DNA of 60,521 nt, from assembly GCA_014381985.1 (NCBI GenBank), contig JACNKP010000056.1:1-60521 (forward strand), in the 5' to 3' direction. Shown here piece by piece: positions 54,273 to 60,521 of this stretch. Both the position numbers and the translations under genes were made by a program. Below the pieces are notes generated by a model. That model searched no databases. It saw only the letters and a list, made by a program, of their open reading frames with translations, and was not told where the DNA came from. The number at the start of each line of letters is the position of its first letter. Position 1 is the first letter of the stretch. The DNA comes from SAR92 clade bacterium (GTDB lineage: Bacteria > Pseudomonadota > Gammaproteobacteria > Pseudomonadales > Porticoccaceae).

Positions 54273-54929
54273 ATGGCTATAGCAATCTTTGATTTAGACA
54301 ATACCTTGATTGCGGGCGATAGCGACCACAGCTGGGGCGAGTTTTTAGTTACCCATAATCTGGTCGATCAAGGTCATTACAAAGCCATGAACGACACATT
54401 CTACGCTGACTATGAAAATGGCTGCTTAGATATATTTAAGTATCTTGAATTTTCACTAAAGGCTCTCGTTGGTTTATCCCAGAATAAGCTCATAACCCTG
54501 CATCGCCAGTTTATGGAAGAGATGATCGAGCCGTTAAAGCTACCAAAAGCCGCACACCTGATAGAGCAACATCGTTCAGCGGGAGACCGGCTGCTAGTGA
54601 TCACAGCTACCAATTCTTTTGTTGCCGAACCTATCGTAAAGTCACTTGGCATAAGCGAGCTTTTAGCCACAGACCCAGAAATAATTGATGGCTTTTTTAC
54701 CGGAAAAATCGTCGGGACCCCAACCTATCAATATGGGAAGGTCGAACGATTAAATAGCTGGCTACAAGAAAACAATGAAACCTTGGATGGGAGCTGTTTT
54801 TATAGCGACTCCATTAACGACCTGCCTTTACTCCTGGAGGTGGCCTGCCCTATTGCCGTAGACCCAGACGATGCTTTGCGTCAAGAGGCCTTGCGCCGAC
54901 ACTGGAAAATAATCTCACTTCGTAGCTAA
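54273..54929 (+). CDS. HAD-family (subfamily IB) hydrolase, SerB-like phosphatase
   Basis: 218 residues. HAD motif I is FDLDNTLIAGDSDHSW (nucleophile Asp and general acid Asp), motif II lies in LLVITATNSF, motif III Lys is in YGKVERLNSW, and motif IV is FYSDSINDLPLL. The helical cap after motif I places it in HAD-IB with SerB and related phosphatases. Substrate is not clear; annotations in relatives range from phosphoserine phosphatase-like to histidinol-phosphatase-like. It is divergent from rppH with a short gap and has no partner downstream. Confidence 0.9.
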   Translation: MAIAIFDLDNTLIAGDSDHSWGEFLVTHNLVDQGHYKAMNDTFYADYENGCLDIFKYLEFSLKALVGLSQNKLITLHRQFMEEMIEPLKLPKAAHLIEQHRSAGDRLLVITATNSFVAEPIVKSLGISELLATDPEIIDGFFTGKIVGTPTYQYGKVERLNSWLQENNETLDGSCFYSDSINDLPLLLEVACPIAVDPDDALRQEALRRHWKIISLRS

Positions 54930-55001
54930 ATTGATATAATCAGGAAAATCTTGACGTCCGGTTAAGGGACAATTGCGCTAATTAACACCGAATTTAGATT
55001 C

Positions 55002-55391
55002 CTACTCGTCTTCAATCGCCATAAGGTAGCGCTCAGCATCCATCATATCGTCAAGCTCACTAGGATTTGATACCTTTATCCTAAAAAACCAACCATCTGC
55101 ATAGGGAGAATGATTGACAGTCTCTGGCTCATCTTCCAGCGCAGGATTAACCTCAATGACTTCGCCGGTCACGGGTGAATAGATATCCGAAGCTGCTTTG
55201 ACAGATTCGATAACAGCAATCTCTGCCCCTGCATCAACCTCAGCACCAATCTCAGGGAGCTCAACGTAAACGACATCGCCAAGAGCCTCCTGCGCGTGAT
55301 CTGTAATGCCTATCACTACAGTACCGTCACTGTCTAACCGCGCCCATTCATGGCTAGGCGCGTATTTTAATTCTACTGGCAACTCACTCAT
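55002..55391 (-). CDS. gcvH: Glycine cleavage system H protein
   Basis: 129 residues, normal length. The lipoyl-carrying Lys65 is in [20 protein letters not shown], with [27 protein letters not shown] before and [22 protein letters not shown] after, both standard. It shuttles the aminomethyl group between the P, T and L proteins; here gcvT and gcvP are not adjacent, so the gene stands apart from the usual cluster. It runs from a 142-base gap after srkA and shares no overlap with its neighbours. Confidence 0.96.
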   Translation of the reverse strand: MSELPVELKYAPSHEWARLDSDGTVVIGITDHAQEALGDVVYVELPEIGAEVDAGAEIAVIESVKAASDIYSPVTGEVIEVNPALEDEPETVNHSPYADGWFFRIKVSNPSELDDMMDAERYLMAIEDE

Positions 55392-55533
55392 GGTTAGTCC
55401 TTAACTTTATCCTGTCAATAATACTCGTTGTTTTAAGGCTATTGTAGTTTTAGTTTTGCTAACCAGCCCGTTGAGGGGGTGGGGAAAATCGATCGAAAAT
55501 TAAATCTTGGCGTGAACTATAGCTGGTAAAAAG

Positions 55534-56526
55534 CTATAGCCGAACTTCGAGCGGCGGCTCATTTAGCACCGCCAGCTGCTCACGAAGCGCAAGAATATGG
55601 TCGCTCCAATATCGTGGAGAATCAAACCAAGAAAATGCTCGAGGAAATGCAGGGTCTGTCCAGCGTCTTGCGATCCAAGCACTGTGATGCATGATTCTTA
55701 GCGTCCGAAACACTTCGATTAATCTCAATTCTCGATAATCAAAGTCATAAAACTCATTGTAACCTTCTACTATTTCAGTCATTTGCGCAGTCTGCTCCTG
55801 CCGGTCGCCCGATAACAGCATCCAAAGATCTTGAATGGCTGGCGCCATTCGCGCGTCATCAAAATCGACGAAATGCGGGTAGTCATCGCGCCACAATATA
55901 TTGCCTGAATGGCAGTCGCCATGGACGCGAATATTATTGACCTCGCCATAGTCGGCAAGAATCCGATCAATAGCTTTGAGAACATCCAGCGCTAAGGAAT
56001 CATAAGCGGGGCTTAACTCTTTTGGCATAAAATCTTTACTGATAAGCCTGTATGAGTCCCAACCAAAATTTTTGGCATTTAAAGTGGGCCGGTGCTTAAA
56101 CTTGCTAGCAGCGCCAATTCCATGAAACCGGCCCAATAATCTACCTAAAATAAGTAGATTGTCTAGATTATCTAACTCTGGCGCATGACCCCCTTTGCGC
56201 TCATAAAGCGCGAACCGGAATCCCGCATAGTGACTAATGCTCTTTTTCTTTGTGTTAATCCAGGGACAGACGACAGGCAGCTCCTGCTCTTTAAGCTGGA
56301 AGCAATATTGATGCTCTTCATCAATTTGCTCATCAGTCCAGCGCTCGGGGCGGTAAAATTTCACAATCATGGGGGTTTTGTCTTCAATGCCGATCTGATA
56401 GACACGATTTTCATAGCTATTTAACGCCAAAAACCGGCCATCACAGAGAAAGCCTTGGCTCTCAACAGCATCGATTAGCACATCGGGTGTTAGCGCATCA
56501 AACGGATGGCTATTAAGTTCGCTCAT
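55534..56526 (-). CDS. srkA: Stress response kinase A (SrkA/YihE)
   Basis: 330 residues, an aminoglycoside-phosphotransferase-fold Ser/Thr kinase. Motifs: NSYENRVYQIGIEDKTPMIVKFYRPERW (nucleotide-binding Lys), the catalytic loop RVHGDCHSGNILWRDD and the metal motif HFVDFDDARMAPAIQDLWMLL. In E. coli it counteracts MazEF-linked and reactive-oxygen-linked cell death; its substrates are not well defined. It is last in a four-gene minus-strand run (FAH, DUF1653, arfB, srkA), 5 bases after arfB. Length matches E. coli (328). Confidence 0.94.
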   Translation of the reverse strand: MSELNSHPFDALTPDVLIDAVESQGFLCDGRFLALNSYENRVYQIGIEDKTPMIVKFYRPERWTDEQIDEEHQYCFQLKEQELPVVCPWINTKKKSISHYAGFRFALYERKGGHAPELDNLDNLLILGRLLGRFHGIGAASKFKHRPTLNAKNFGWDSYRLISKDFMPKELSPAYDSLALDVLKAIDRILADYGEVNNIRVHGDCHSGNILWRDDYPHFVDFDDARMAPAIQDLWMLLSGDRQEQTAQMTEIVEGYNEFYDFDYRELRLIEVFRTLRIMHHSAWIARRWTDPAFPRAFSWFDSPRYWSDHILALREQLAVLNEPPLEVRL

Positions 56527-56531
56527 AAATT

Positions 56532-56948
56532 CTAGTCCAGATTAGGTTTGCCGCGCATGGTCTTCTTTTTACCGTGCTGAGTCTTTTTGTCCACTCGCCT
56601 GACTTGCGAGCCTCGTGTCGGCTTGGTCGGCCTTCTTGCCTTGGCGGTAAAGCCGGCAGATTGAATCAATTGTTGCAACCGCTCGATGGCCTCAATCCGA
56701 TTTTTGTCCTGGCTCCGATATTGTTGAGCCTTAATAATAACAATGCCATCTTTGGATATTCTATTATCACTTAAGCGCAATAGTCTTTGTTTGTAAAAAT
56801 CTGGGAGTGAGGATTGACTAATATCAAAACGCAGATGGATGGCCGAGGACACTTTATTGACGTTTTGCCCACCTGGCCCCTGAGCCCGTATCGCTGAAAA
56901 ATCAAGCTCGGCCTCGGAAATTGAAACATTACTAGAAATAATCAACAT
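56532..56948 (-). CDS. arfB: Alternative ribosome-rescue factor ArfB (YaeJ)
   Basis: 138 residues. The class I release-factor motif GGQ (26-28, in RAQGPGGQNVNKVSSAIHLRF) hydrolyses peptidyl-tRNA on stalled ribosomes, and the basic C-terminal tail (about 105-138, rich in Lys and Arg: KARRPTKPTRGSQVRR) enters the empty mRNA channel. Length and layout match E. coli ArfB (140). Its ATG overlaps the stop of the DUF1653 gene by one base (TAATG), so the two are translationally coupled. Confidence 0.95.
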   Translation of the reverse strand: MLIISSNVSISEAELDFSAIRAQGPGGQNVNKVSSAIHLRFDISQSSLPDFYKQRLLRLSDNRISKDGIVIIKAQQYRSQDKNRIEAIERLQQLIQSAGFTAKARRPTKPTRGSQVRRVDKKTQHGKKKTMRGKPNLD

Positions 56949-57166
56949 TAGTCACCGGGCTCAACAAAACTAAATCGAGGTACCTGCTCGCCTTCAAACG
57001 ACACCAATTCTCGAAACATGCCCAAGGGTCTTACCCACATGCTGTAATCACCGTAAAGTGTTCGATAAACAACTAGCTCCTCCTGCGTCTCACTGTGGGT
57101 GGCTACTTCTATGACCTGATAGAGATCGCCTTTGTAATGCTTGTAGATGCCTTTTGCGATACTCAT
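56948..57166 (-). CDS. DUF1653 small protein
   Basis: 72 residues. It shows the compact DUF1653 fold pattern: [45 protein letters not shown] and a final [12 protein letters not shown]. The family is widespread and uncharacterised; the beta-rich layout resembles small SH3-like domains. No catalytic residue stands out. It is coupled to arfB downstream (one-base overlap) and lies 4 bases after the FAH gene, so it belongs to that operon. Confidence 0.9.
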   Translation of the reverse strand: MSIAKGIYKHYKGDLYQVIEVATHSETQEELVVYRTLYGDYSMWVRPLGMFRELVSFEGEQVPRFSFVEPGD

Positions 57167-57170
57167 AAAA

Positions 57171-57845
57171 TTACCTTGCGGAGGAACCGACTTCAGTTAT
57201 GCAATGGATACTCTCCGATAGGCTGAGGCTTAATTGATCACCGATTTTCAACGGCCCAACCCCTGCAGGAGTTCCAGTCAGCACTATATCACCAGGCAAC
57301 AATGTAAAAAACTGACTGATGTAAGACAGTAAGCCTAACACCGGCATTAGCATATCTGCTGTATTACCGTTTTGCTTTATCTTCTGATTTTGTCGCAAAA
57401 CGATCTGCTGATTTTGTAAATTGGTGCTTTCAGTGATAGGCACAAAGTCAGAAACCGGACAGGCTCCATCAAAAGATTTGGCTTTTTCCCATGGCAAGCG
57501 TTTTTCTTTGAGCTCCTGCTGTAGGTCTCGAAGAGTTAGATCTAGCGCAAGACCAATTCCGGCTATAGCTGTAGACGCTTGATCTTCGGTGCAGTTACTA
57601 AGCGATTGTCCAATAAGAATACTCATCTCCGCTTCAAAGTGGCATTCACCAAGATCAGTGGGTATAACTAAGGGCTCGTCAAGTTTCACCAAGGCCGTAC
57701 TTGGCTTCATAAATAAGACAGGCTCGGTCGGCACCGGATTATTTAATTCTTTAGCATGAGCCGCATAGTTTCTCCCCACACACACGACTTTCCCCAAAGG
57801 CAAGTCGCTTACCTCCCCTCCAACAAAATGTTGGTAATTTTGCAT
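57171..57845 (-). CDS. Fumarylacetoacetate hydrolase-family protein (YcgM-like)
   Basis: 224 residues, a single FAH domain. The opening [34 protein letters not shown] is typical of the short FAHD1/YcgM branch, and the metal ligands are in [11 protein letters not shown] and in [31 protein letters not shown] closes the domain. Members act as acylpyruvase or oxaloacetate decarboxylase and similar; the exact substrate is open. It is the first gene of the FAH-DUF1653-arfB-srkA run. Confidence 0.9.
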   Translation of the reverse strand: MQNYQHFVGGEVSDLPLGKVVCVGRNYAAHAKELNNPVPTEPVLFMKPSTALVKLDEPLVIPTDLGECHFEAEMSILIGQSLSNCTEDQASTAIAGIGLALDLTLRDLQQELKEKRLPWEKAKSFDGACPVSDFVPITESTNLQNQQIVLRQNQKIKQNGNTADMLMPVLGLLSYISQFFTLLPGDIVLTGTPAGVGPLKIGDQLSLSLSESIHCITEVGSSAR

Positions 57846-57910
57846 ATGAATTCCTAGTGTCAGTATCTCAGGCCAAGTTAGTTAGGCTTAACCTAAGTTT
57901 GAAAGATCAG

Positions 57911-58276
57911 TTAAAAAATAATCGGCTTATCGTCATTGAGATAAATTGCACCCTTAACAATGCGATATATTAACCAAACAGTGACCACTGCCGCGCTGAG
58001 CCAGCCGAGCAATATAAGCCACGATAGCCACGCTAAAATAGTCCACAACAAGCCATACCAAAAAGTGTTTACCTGCCAGCGAAAGTGCCCCTCTAACCAA
58101 CTTTCGCTAACGTCATCCATTTTAAGGTAGTTAATGACCAATGCAGCAATAGCAGTTAGGCCCCCAGTAACAAAACCCAGAGCTTGTAATAAATAAACTA
58201 ACAGCGTTAGATTCTTGTTTTTAGATGGGCTAGGCATCTTCCAGATGTCATCCCTATCATTGGCATCCTTATTCAT
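57911..58276 (-). CDS. Small integral membrane protein (DUF4870-like)
   Basis: 121 residues with about three transmembrane helices (roughly 24-48, 68-90 and 88-108, the last two nearly continuous). An N-terminal polar tail, the segment GHFRWQVNTFWYGLLW and the final YRIVKGAIYLNDDKP are the pattern of the DUF4870/Tic20-like small membrane family. No enzymatic motif is seen and no function is known. It is a single gene on the minus strand, following a gene-poor interval that also holds the cold-shock control region. Confidence 0.75.
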   Translation of the reverse strand: MNKDANDRDDIWKMPSPSKNKNLTLLVYLLQALGFVTGGLTAIAALVINYLKMDDVSESWLEGHFRWQVNTFWYGLLWTILAWLSWLILLGWLSAAVVTVWLIYRIVKGAIYLNDDKPIIF

Positions 58277-58801
58277 TGCGAATATTTTCCTTATTTAATC
58301 ATTTAATCCAGATTAAAAACATACTTTGGAACCGTAGTTTTTGATCCTGGAAACATTGCAAAGTCCGGAAAATCGCAATGGTTTTAATATGCTTAATGGT
58401 AACATAAGGTTATTGTGTTGACGGCTCAACCTCTAGCTAGAAAAATATTTTAGGGTACTTTTATACGACCTTAAGGACAAAAATAGTGGCAATCCAGAAA
58501 TGGCTCAACATCGCAAAAATAGATATTTTCCGTATTTGTTACCTTAAATAACCCTATTTAACAAAAAAATACCACCAAATAAGCATTTATTGGTCCTAAA
58601 TTTAAACAAAATTAGCCAAATCGATAAAAAACCCGTACACTTGCGCGCTCTTGGGCCAACTGCCGTTTTATTTGGTTGTATGATCCTGAGTCGCTTCCGA
58701 ACCATAGTTTACAATTTGATAAGGAAGTGTTGGCTAGCCCCGTGATGAGGCTGGATATTTTTAATGCCTTAAACGGTATACATTTTTTAAGTGAGGTTAT
58801 T
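58277..58801. other. AT-rich gene-free interval upstream of cspA
   Basis: 525 bases between the divergent DUF4870-like gene and cspA. I see no gene and no RNA fold I can name. It contains GTTACC-type elements (58398-58414 and 58538-58552). Roughly the last 150 bases are probably the long 5' leader of the cold-shock mRNA, ending in a GAGG ribosome site at 58793-58796. The leader happens to be open in the cspA frame from an ATG at 58676, which I regard as chance. Confidence 0.55.
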
Positions 58802-59014
58802 ATGTCAGGGGAAAGAGTTTCTGGCACTGTTAAGTGGTTTAACGACAGTAAGGGTTTTGGATTCATTGAACAAGAAGGCGGCGGTGACGTATTTGTTCAC
58901 CACAGCGCTATTCAAGCTGATGGATTTAAATCATTGAAAGAAGGTCAGGCAGTAACGATGGAAGTTACTCAAGGCCAAAAAGGCGCTCAAGCTGAGAACG
59001 TAGTTGCCGATTAA
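58802..59014 (+). CDS. cspA: Cold-shock protein (CspA family)
   Basis: 70 residues from the ATG at 58802, with GAGG 5 bases upstream; the frame is open to 58676 but the extra residues do not match any cold-shock protein. The single OB-fold has the RNP1 motif KGFGFIEQ and the RNP2-like VFVHHSAI, plus [10 protein letters not shown]. It binds single-stranded RNA and DNA and melts mRNA structures, especially in the cold. A long leader precedes it and a strong terminator follows, so it is a single-gene unit. Which CspA paralogue it is cannot be told. Confidence 0.95.
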   Translation: MSGERVSGTVKWFNDSKGFGFIEQEGGGDVFVHHSAIQADGFKSLKEGQAVTMEVTQGQKGAQAENVVAD

Positions 59015-59055
59015 TTTCTTCCACTGTCGCTAGATGGTTGTAAGAAAATTTTAAG

Positions 59056-59087
59056 AAACCCCAAACAGCAATGTTTGGGGTTTTTTT
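59056..59087 (+). terminator. Rho-independent terminator after cspA
   Basis: A perfect 12-bp stem aaaccccaaaca/tgtttggggttt (59056-59067 with 59072-59083), a 4-base loop gcaa and a T tract. Confidence 0.93.
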
Positions 59088-59123
59088 ATGCCTCGATGGC
59101 ATCTATCCATAAAACTAATCGAC

Positions 59124-59152
59124 AAAAAAAAATCCTACCATTAGGCAGGATT
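59124..59152 (-). terminator. Rho-independent terminator after rpmG
   Basis: On the minus strand a 9-bp stem (59131-59139 with 59144-59152, one G-T pair) with a 4-base loop runs into a T tract of nine, 42 bases after the rpmG stop. It closes rpmB-rpmG. Confidence 0.9.
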
Positions 59153-59193
59153 TCTTTACTACGCTAAGAATAGCTGCTGCTATACCGAGAGTA

Positions 59194-59361
59194 TTACTTA
59201 ATTTTTGCTTCTTTGTAGATTACGTGCTTTTGAATAGTGGGATCGTATTTTTTGATCTCCATCTTCTCAGGCATGTTCCGCTTGTTCTTGTCAGTAGTAT
59301 AAAAGTGCCCAGTACCTGCACTAGATACTAACCGAATTTTTTCTCGAGCTGATTTAGCCAT
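59194..59361 (-). CDS. rpmG: 50S ribosomal protein L33
   Basis: 55 residues. The start [20 protein letters not shown] and the end [10 protein letters not shown] are characteristic of L33, with [21 protein letters not shown] between them. The zinc-binding Cys pairs found in some L33 proteins are absent, so this is the Cys-minus form usual in gammaproteobacteria. It starts 11 bases downstream of rpmB on the same strand; rpmB-rpmG is a conserved ribosomal pair. Confidence 0.97.
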   Translation of the reverse strand: MAKSAREKIRLVSSAGTGHFYTTDKNKRNMPEKMEIKKYDPTIQKHVIYKEAKIK

Positions 59362-59372
59362 CAGTAAACTCC

Positions 59373-59609
59373 TTAGAATTTTTCGCCACGAGCACGAAGC
59401 TCGGACAAAACGGTTTCAATGCCATTTTTATCGATGATGCGCATTCCCTTAGTAGAGACACGCAACTTTACAAACCGCTTCTCTGCCTCAACCCAAAAAC
59501 GGTGAGTGTGCAGGTTCGGCTCAAAACGACGACGTGTTCTATTTTTCGCGTGAGATACATTGTTTCCAGCCATTGGGCGCTTGCCTGTGACTTGACATAC
59601 TCTGGACAT
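59373..59609 (-). CDS. rpmB: 50S ribosomal protein L28
   Basis: 78 residues, the exact usual length. [34 protein letters not shown]-like [15 protein letters not shown], and the terminal [25 protein letters not shown] are standard L28. It precedes rpmG by 11 bases in the same operon and lies downstream of radC, the same radC-rpmB-rpmG order as in E. coli. Confidence 0.97.
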   Translation of the reverse strand: MSRVCQVTGKRPMAGNNVSHAKNRTRRRFEPNLHTHRFWVEAEKRFVKLRVSTKGMRIIDKNGIETVLSELRARGEKF

Positions 59610-59797
59610 TTATCCTGCCTCTGATTCCGATTATTGTCTAGGGAAAACTCCTTGTGACAAAAGTATTCCAAAAAATTACCACCTTGTTTTTGGGCGGTCT
59701 CTTAAAGAGGCGCGTTTTATACCAGAAAGACAACGCCTAATCAAACGAAAACAGTGTAATCAGTGGATTTAGCTGTATTTTTATCATTAACTGCAAA

Positions 59798-60472
59798 TTA
59801 AATTTTTCCTTGATCGGCTAAAGAAGTTATCTCTCCTTGACCAATAATAAAGTGATCCAACAATCGAATATCAACTAATTCGAGTGCCGCCTTTAAACGT
59901 TGCGTGATTAGGATATCAGATTGACTGGGGTCGGCGTTACCAGAAGGGTGGTTGTGGGCAACTATTATGGCTGCTGCGTTCTTGTGTAATGCTAACTTCA
60001 CCACTTCACGAGGGTGGACAGACGTTGTATCTATTGTACCGTGAAAAAGCTCATGGTAGCCAAGCAATTGATGGTGAGTATCCAGTAATAGAACGCTGAA
60101 GACTTCTCGCTGATAGTCACGCATCTGCACCGCCAGATAGTCTTTCACCTGCTTAGGCTTGGTGAAGATAGGCTTGCGCTGTAGCTGCTCTCCAAGATAG
60201 CGCTGTGTCAATTCCAGCGTAGCCTGCAATTGACAGTACTTCGCAGGACCCAAGCCTTTGGCTGCGCAAAAGCTATTTTGATCTGCCTTCAGCAGAGGGC
60301 CAAGACCACCAAAGCGCTCCAGCAAAGTCTCCGCTAGATCGATGGCACTCATCCCCTGCACACCGGTACGCAAAAAAATTGCGAGTAATTCTGCATTAGA
60401 AAGAGCCTTCGCTCCAAGTGTTAAAAGCTTCTCCCGCGGCCTTTGATGACGCGGCCATTGACGTATAGCCAT
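59798..60472 (-). CDS. radC: RadC-family JAB-domain protein
   Basis: 224 residues. An N-terminal helix-hairpin-helix region (RPREKLLTLGAKALSNAELLAIFLRTG, about 10-75) and a C-terminal JAB/MPN metalloprotease-like domain with the zinc motif HNHPSGNADPSQSD (His-x-His plus Ser and Asp), plus an upstream Glu in REVFSVLLLD. Once thought to be a DNA-repair gene, its role is now uncertain. It heads radC-rpmB-rpmG on the minus strand. The frame is complete; upstream only 49 bases remain to the window edge. Confidence 0.94.
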   Translation of the reverse strand: MAIRQWPRHQRPREKLLTLGAKALSNAELLAIFLRTGVQGMSAIDLAETLLERFGGLGPLLKADQNSFCAAKGLGPAKYCQLQATLELTQRYLGEQLQRKPIFTKPKQVKDYLAVQMRDYQREVFSVLLLDTHHQLLGYHELFHGTIDTTSVHPREVVKLALHKNAAAIIVAHNHPSGNADPSQSDILITQRLKAALELVDIRLLDHFIIGQGEITSLADQGKI

Positions 60473-60521
60473 AGTAAGTCCTTATTTATCACTGTAGAAT
60501 TCCTTTTCGAAATGTTATATT

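Noticed and set aside
58676-58801. A 42-codon in-frame extension of the cold-shock protein
   Set aside because: Cold-shock proteins are about 70 residues and start at M-S-x; the GAGG at 58793-58796 favours the ATG at 58802.
1-60521. tRNA, rRNA, CRISPR, insertion sequence, prophage or riboswitch
   Set aside because: None found by eye: the gaps are short and no cloverleaf, spaced direct repeats, transposase or phage genes are visible.

Overview
The window looks like an ordinary core-chromosome segment of a free-living Gram-negative gammaproteobacterium with moderate GC. A marine Cellvibrionales/SAR92-like lineage is my best guess, from overall protein flavour and gene order; this is inference, because no rRNA or tRNA is present to anchor it. 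Almost all genes are intact housekeeping genes. I see no insertion sequence, prophage, CRISPR array, rRNA or tRNA gene.

Layout. 1-1782: tail of an RNase AM (YciV) gene carrying an in-frame stop, then a membrane rhodanese, grxC and secB. 1796-8501: the nitrogen block, ntrC and ntrB, then a eukaryotic-type (type II) glutamine synthetase, both transcription units preceded by recognisable sigma-54 promoters and NtrC palindromes; next a free-standing ThiI rhodanese domain, then typA. In pseudomonads this neighbourhood carries a type I glnA and a full-length thiI, so two components of the locus differ here. 8605-16429: a degenerate GGDEF protein, tag, pip, dtd, mpl, a PPi-type phosphofructokinase, a 2-hydroxyacid dehydrogenase and a DUF1295 membrane protein. 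16694-25303: RND exporter, ABC-F ATPase (uup), gpmI, an EnvC-like factor and the protease CtpA.

25330-33738: parC and parE, then yqiA, cpdA, yqiB and nudF on the minus strand, divergent from tolC. 33731-38112: envelope glycan genes (waaA, an LtaS-family transferase, a small glycosyltransferase). 38158-42733: amino-acid synthesis (ilvE, argA, ilvD), with a possible 33-residue Cys-rich ORF upstream of argA. 42855-48013: a six-gene minus-strand TonB2-type energy-transduction operon (DUF3450, long ExbB/TtpC, ExbB, ExbD, TonB, TPR protein). 48232-54139: rppH, ptsP, lgt, thyA and folA on the minus strand, with a TANGO2/NRDE gene inserted on the plus strand. 54273-60472: HAD phosphatase, gcvH, an FAH-DUF1653-arfB-srkA operon, a small membrane protein, a cold-shock gene, rpmB-rpmG and radC.

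How it fits together: NtrB/NtrC can autoregulate and drive glutamine synthetase through sigma-54. PtsP adds the nitrogen phosphotransferase branch. The TonB block would power outer-membrane receptors encoded elsewhere. Several envelope functions (Mpl, EnvC, CtpA, Lgt, WaaA, TolC) are spread along the window. No wholly new multi-gene system is obvious. The best leads are the stand-alone ThiI rhodanese domain, the GSII at the ntrBC locus with its full regulatory architecture, the degenerate GGDEF and rhodanese proteins, the Cys-rich small ORF and a shared GTTA-N7-TAAC palindrome.
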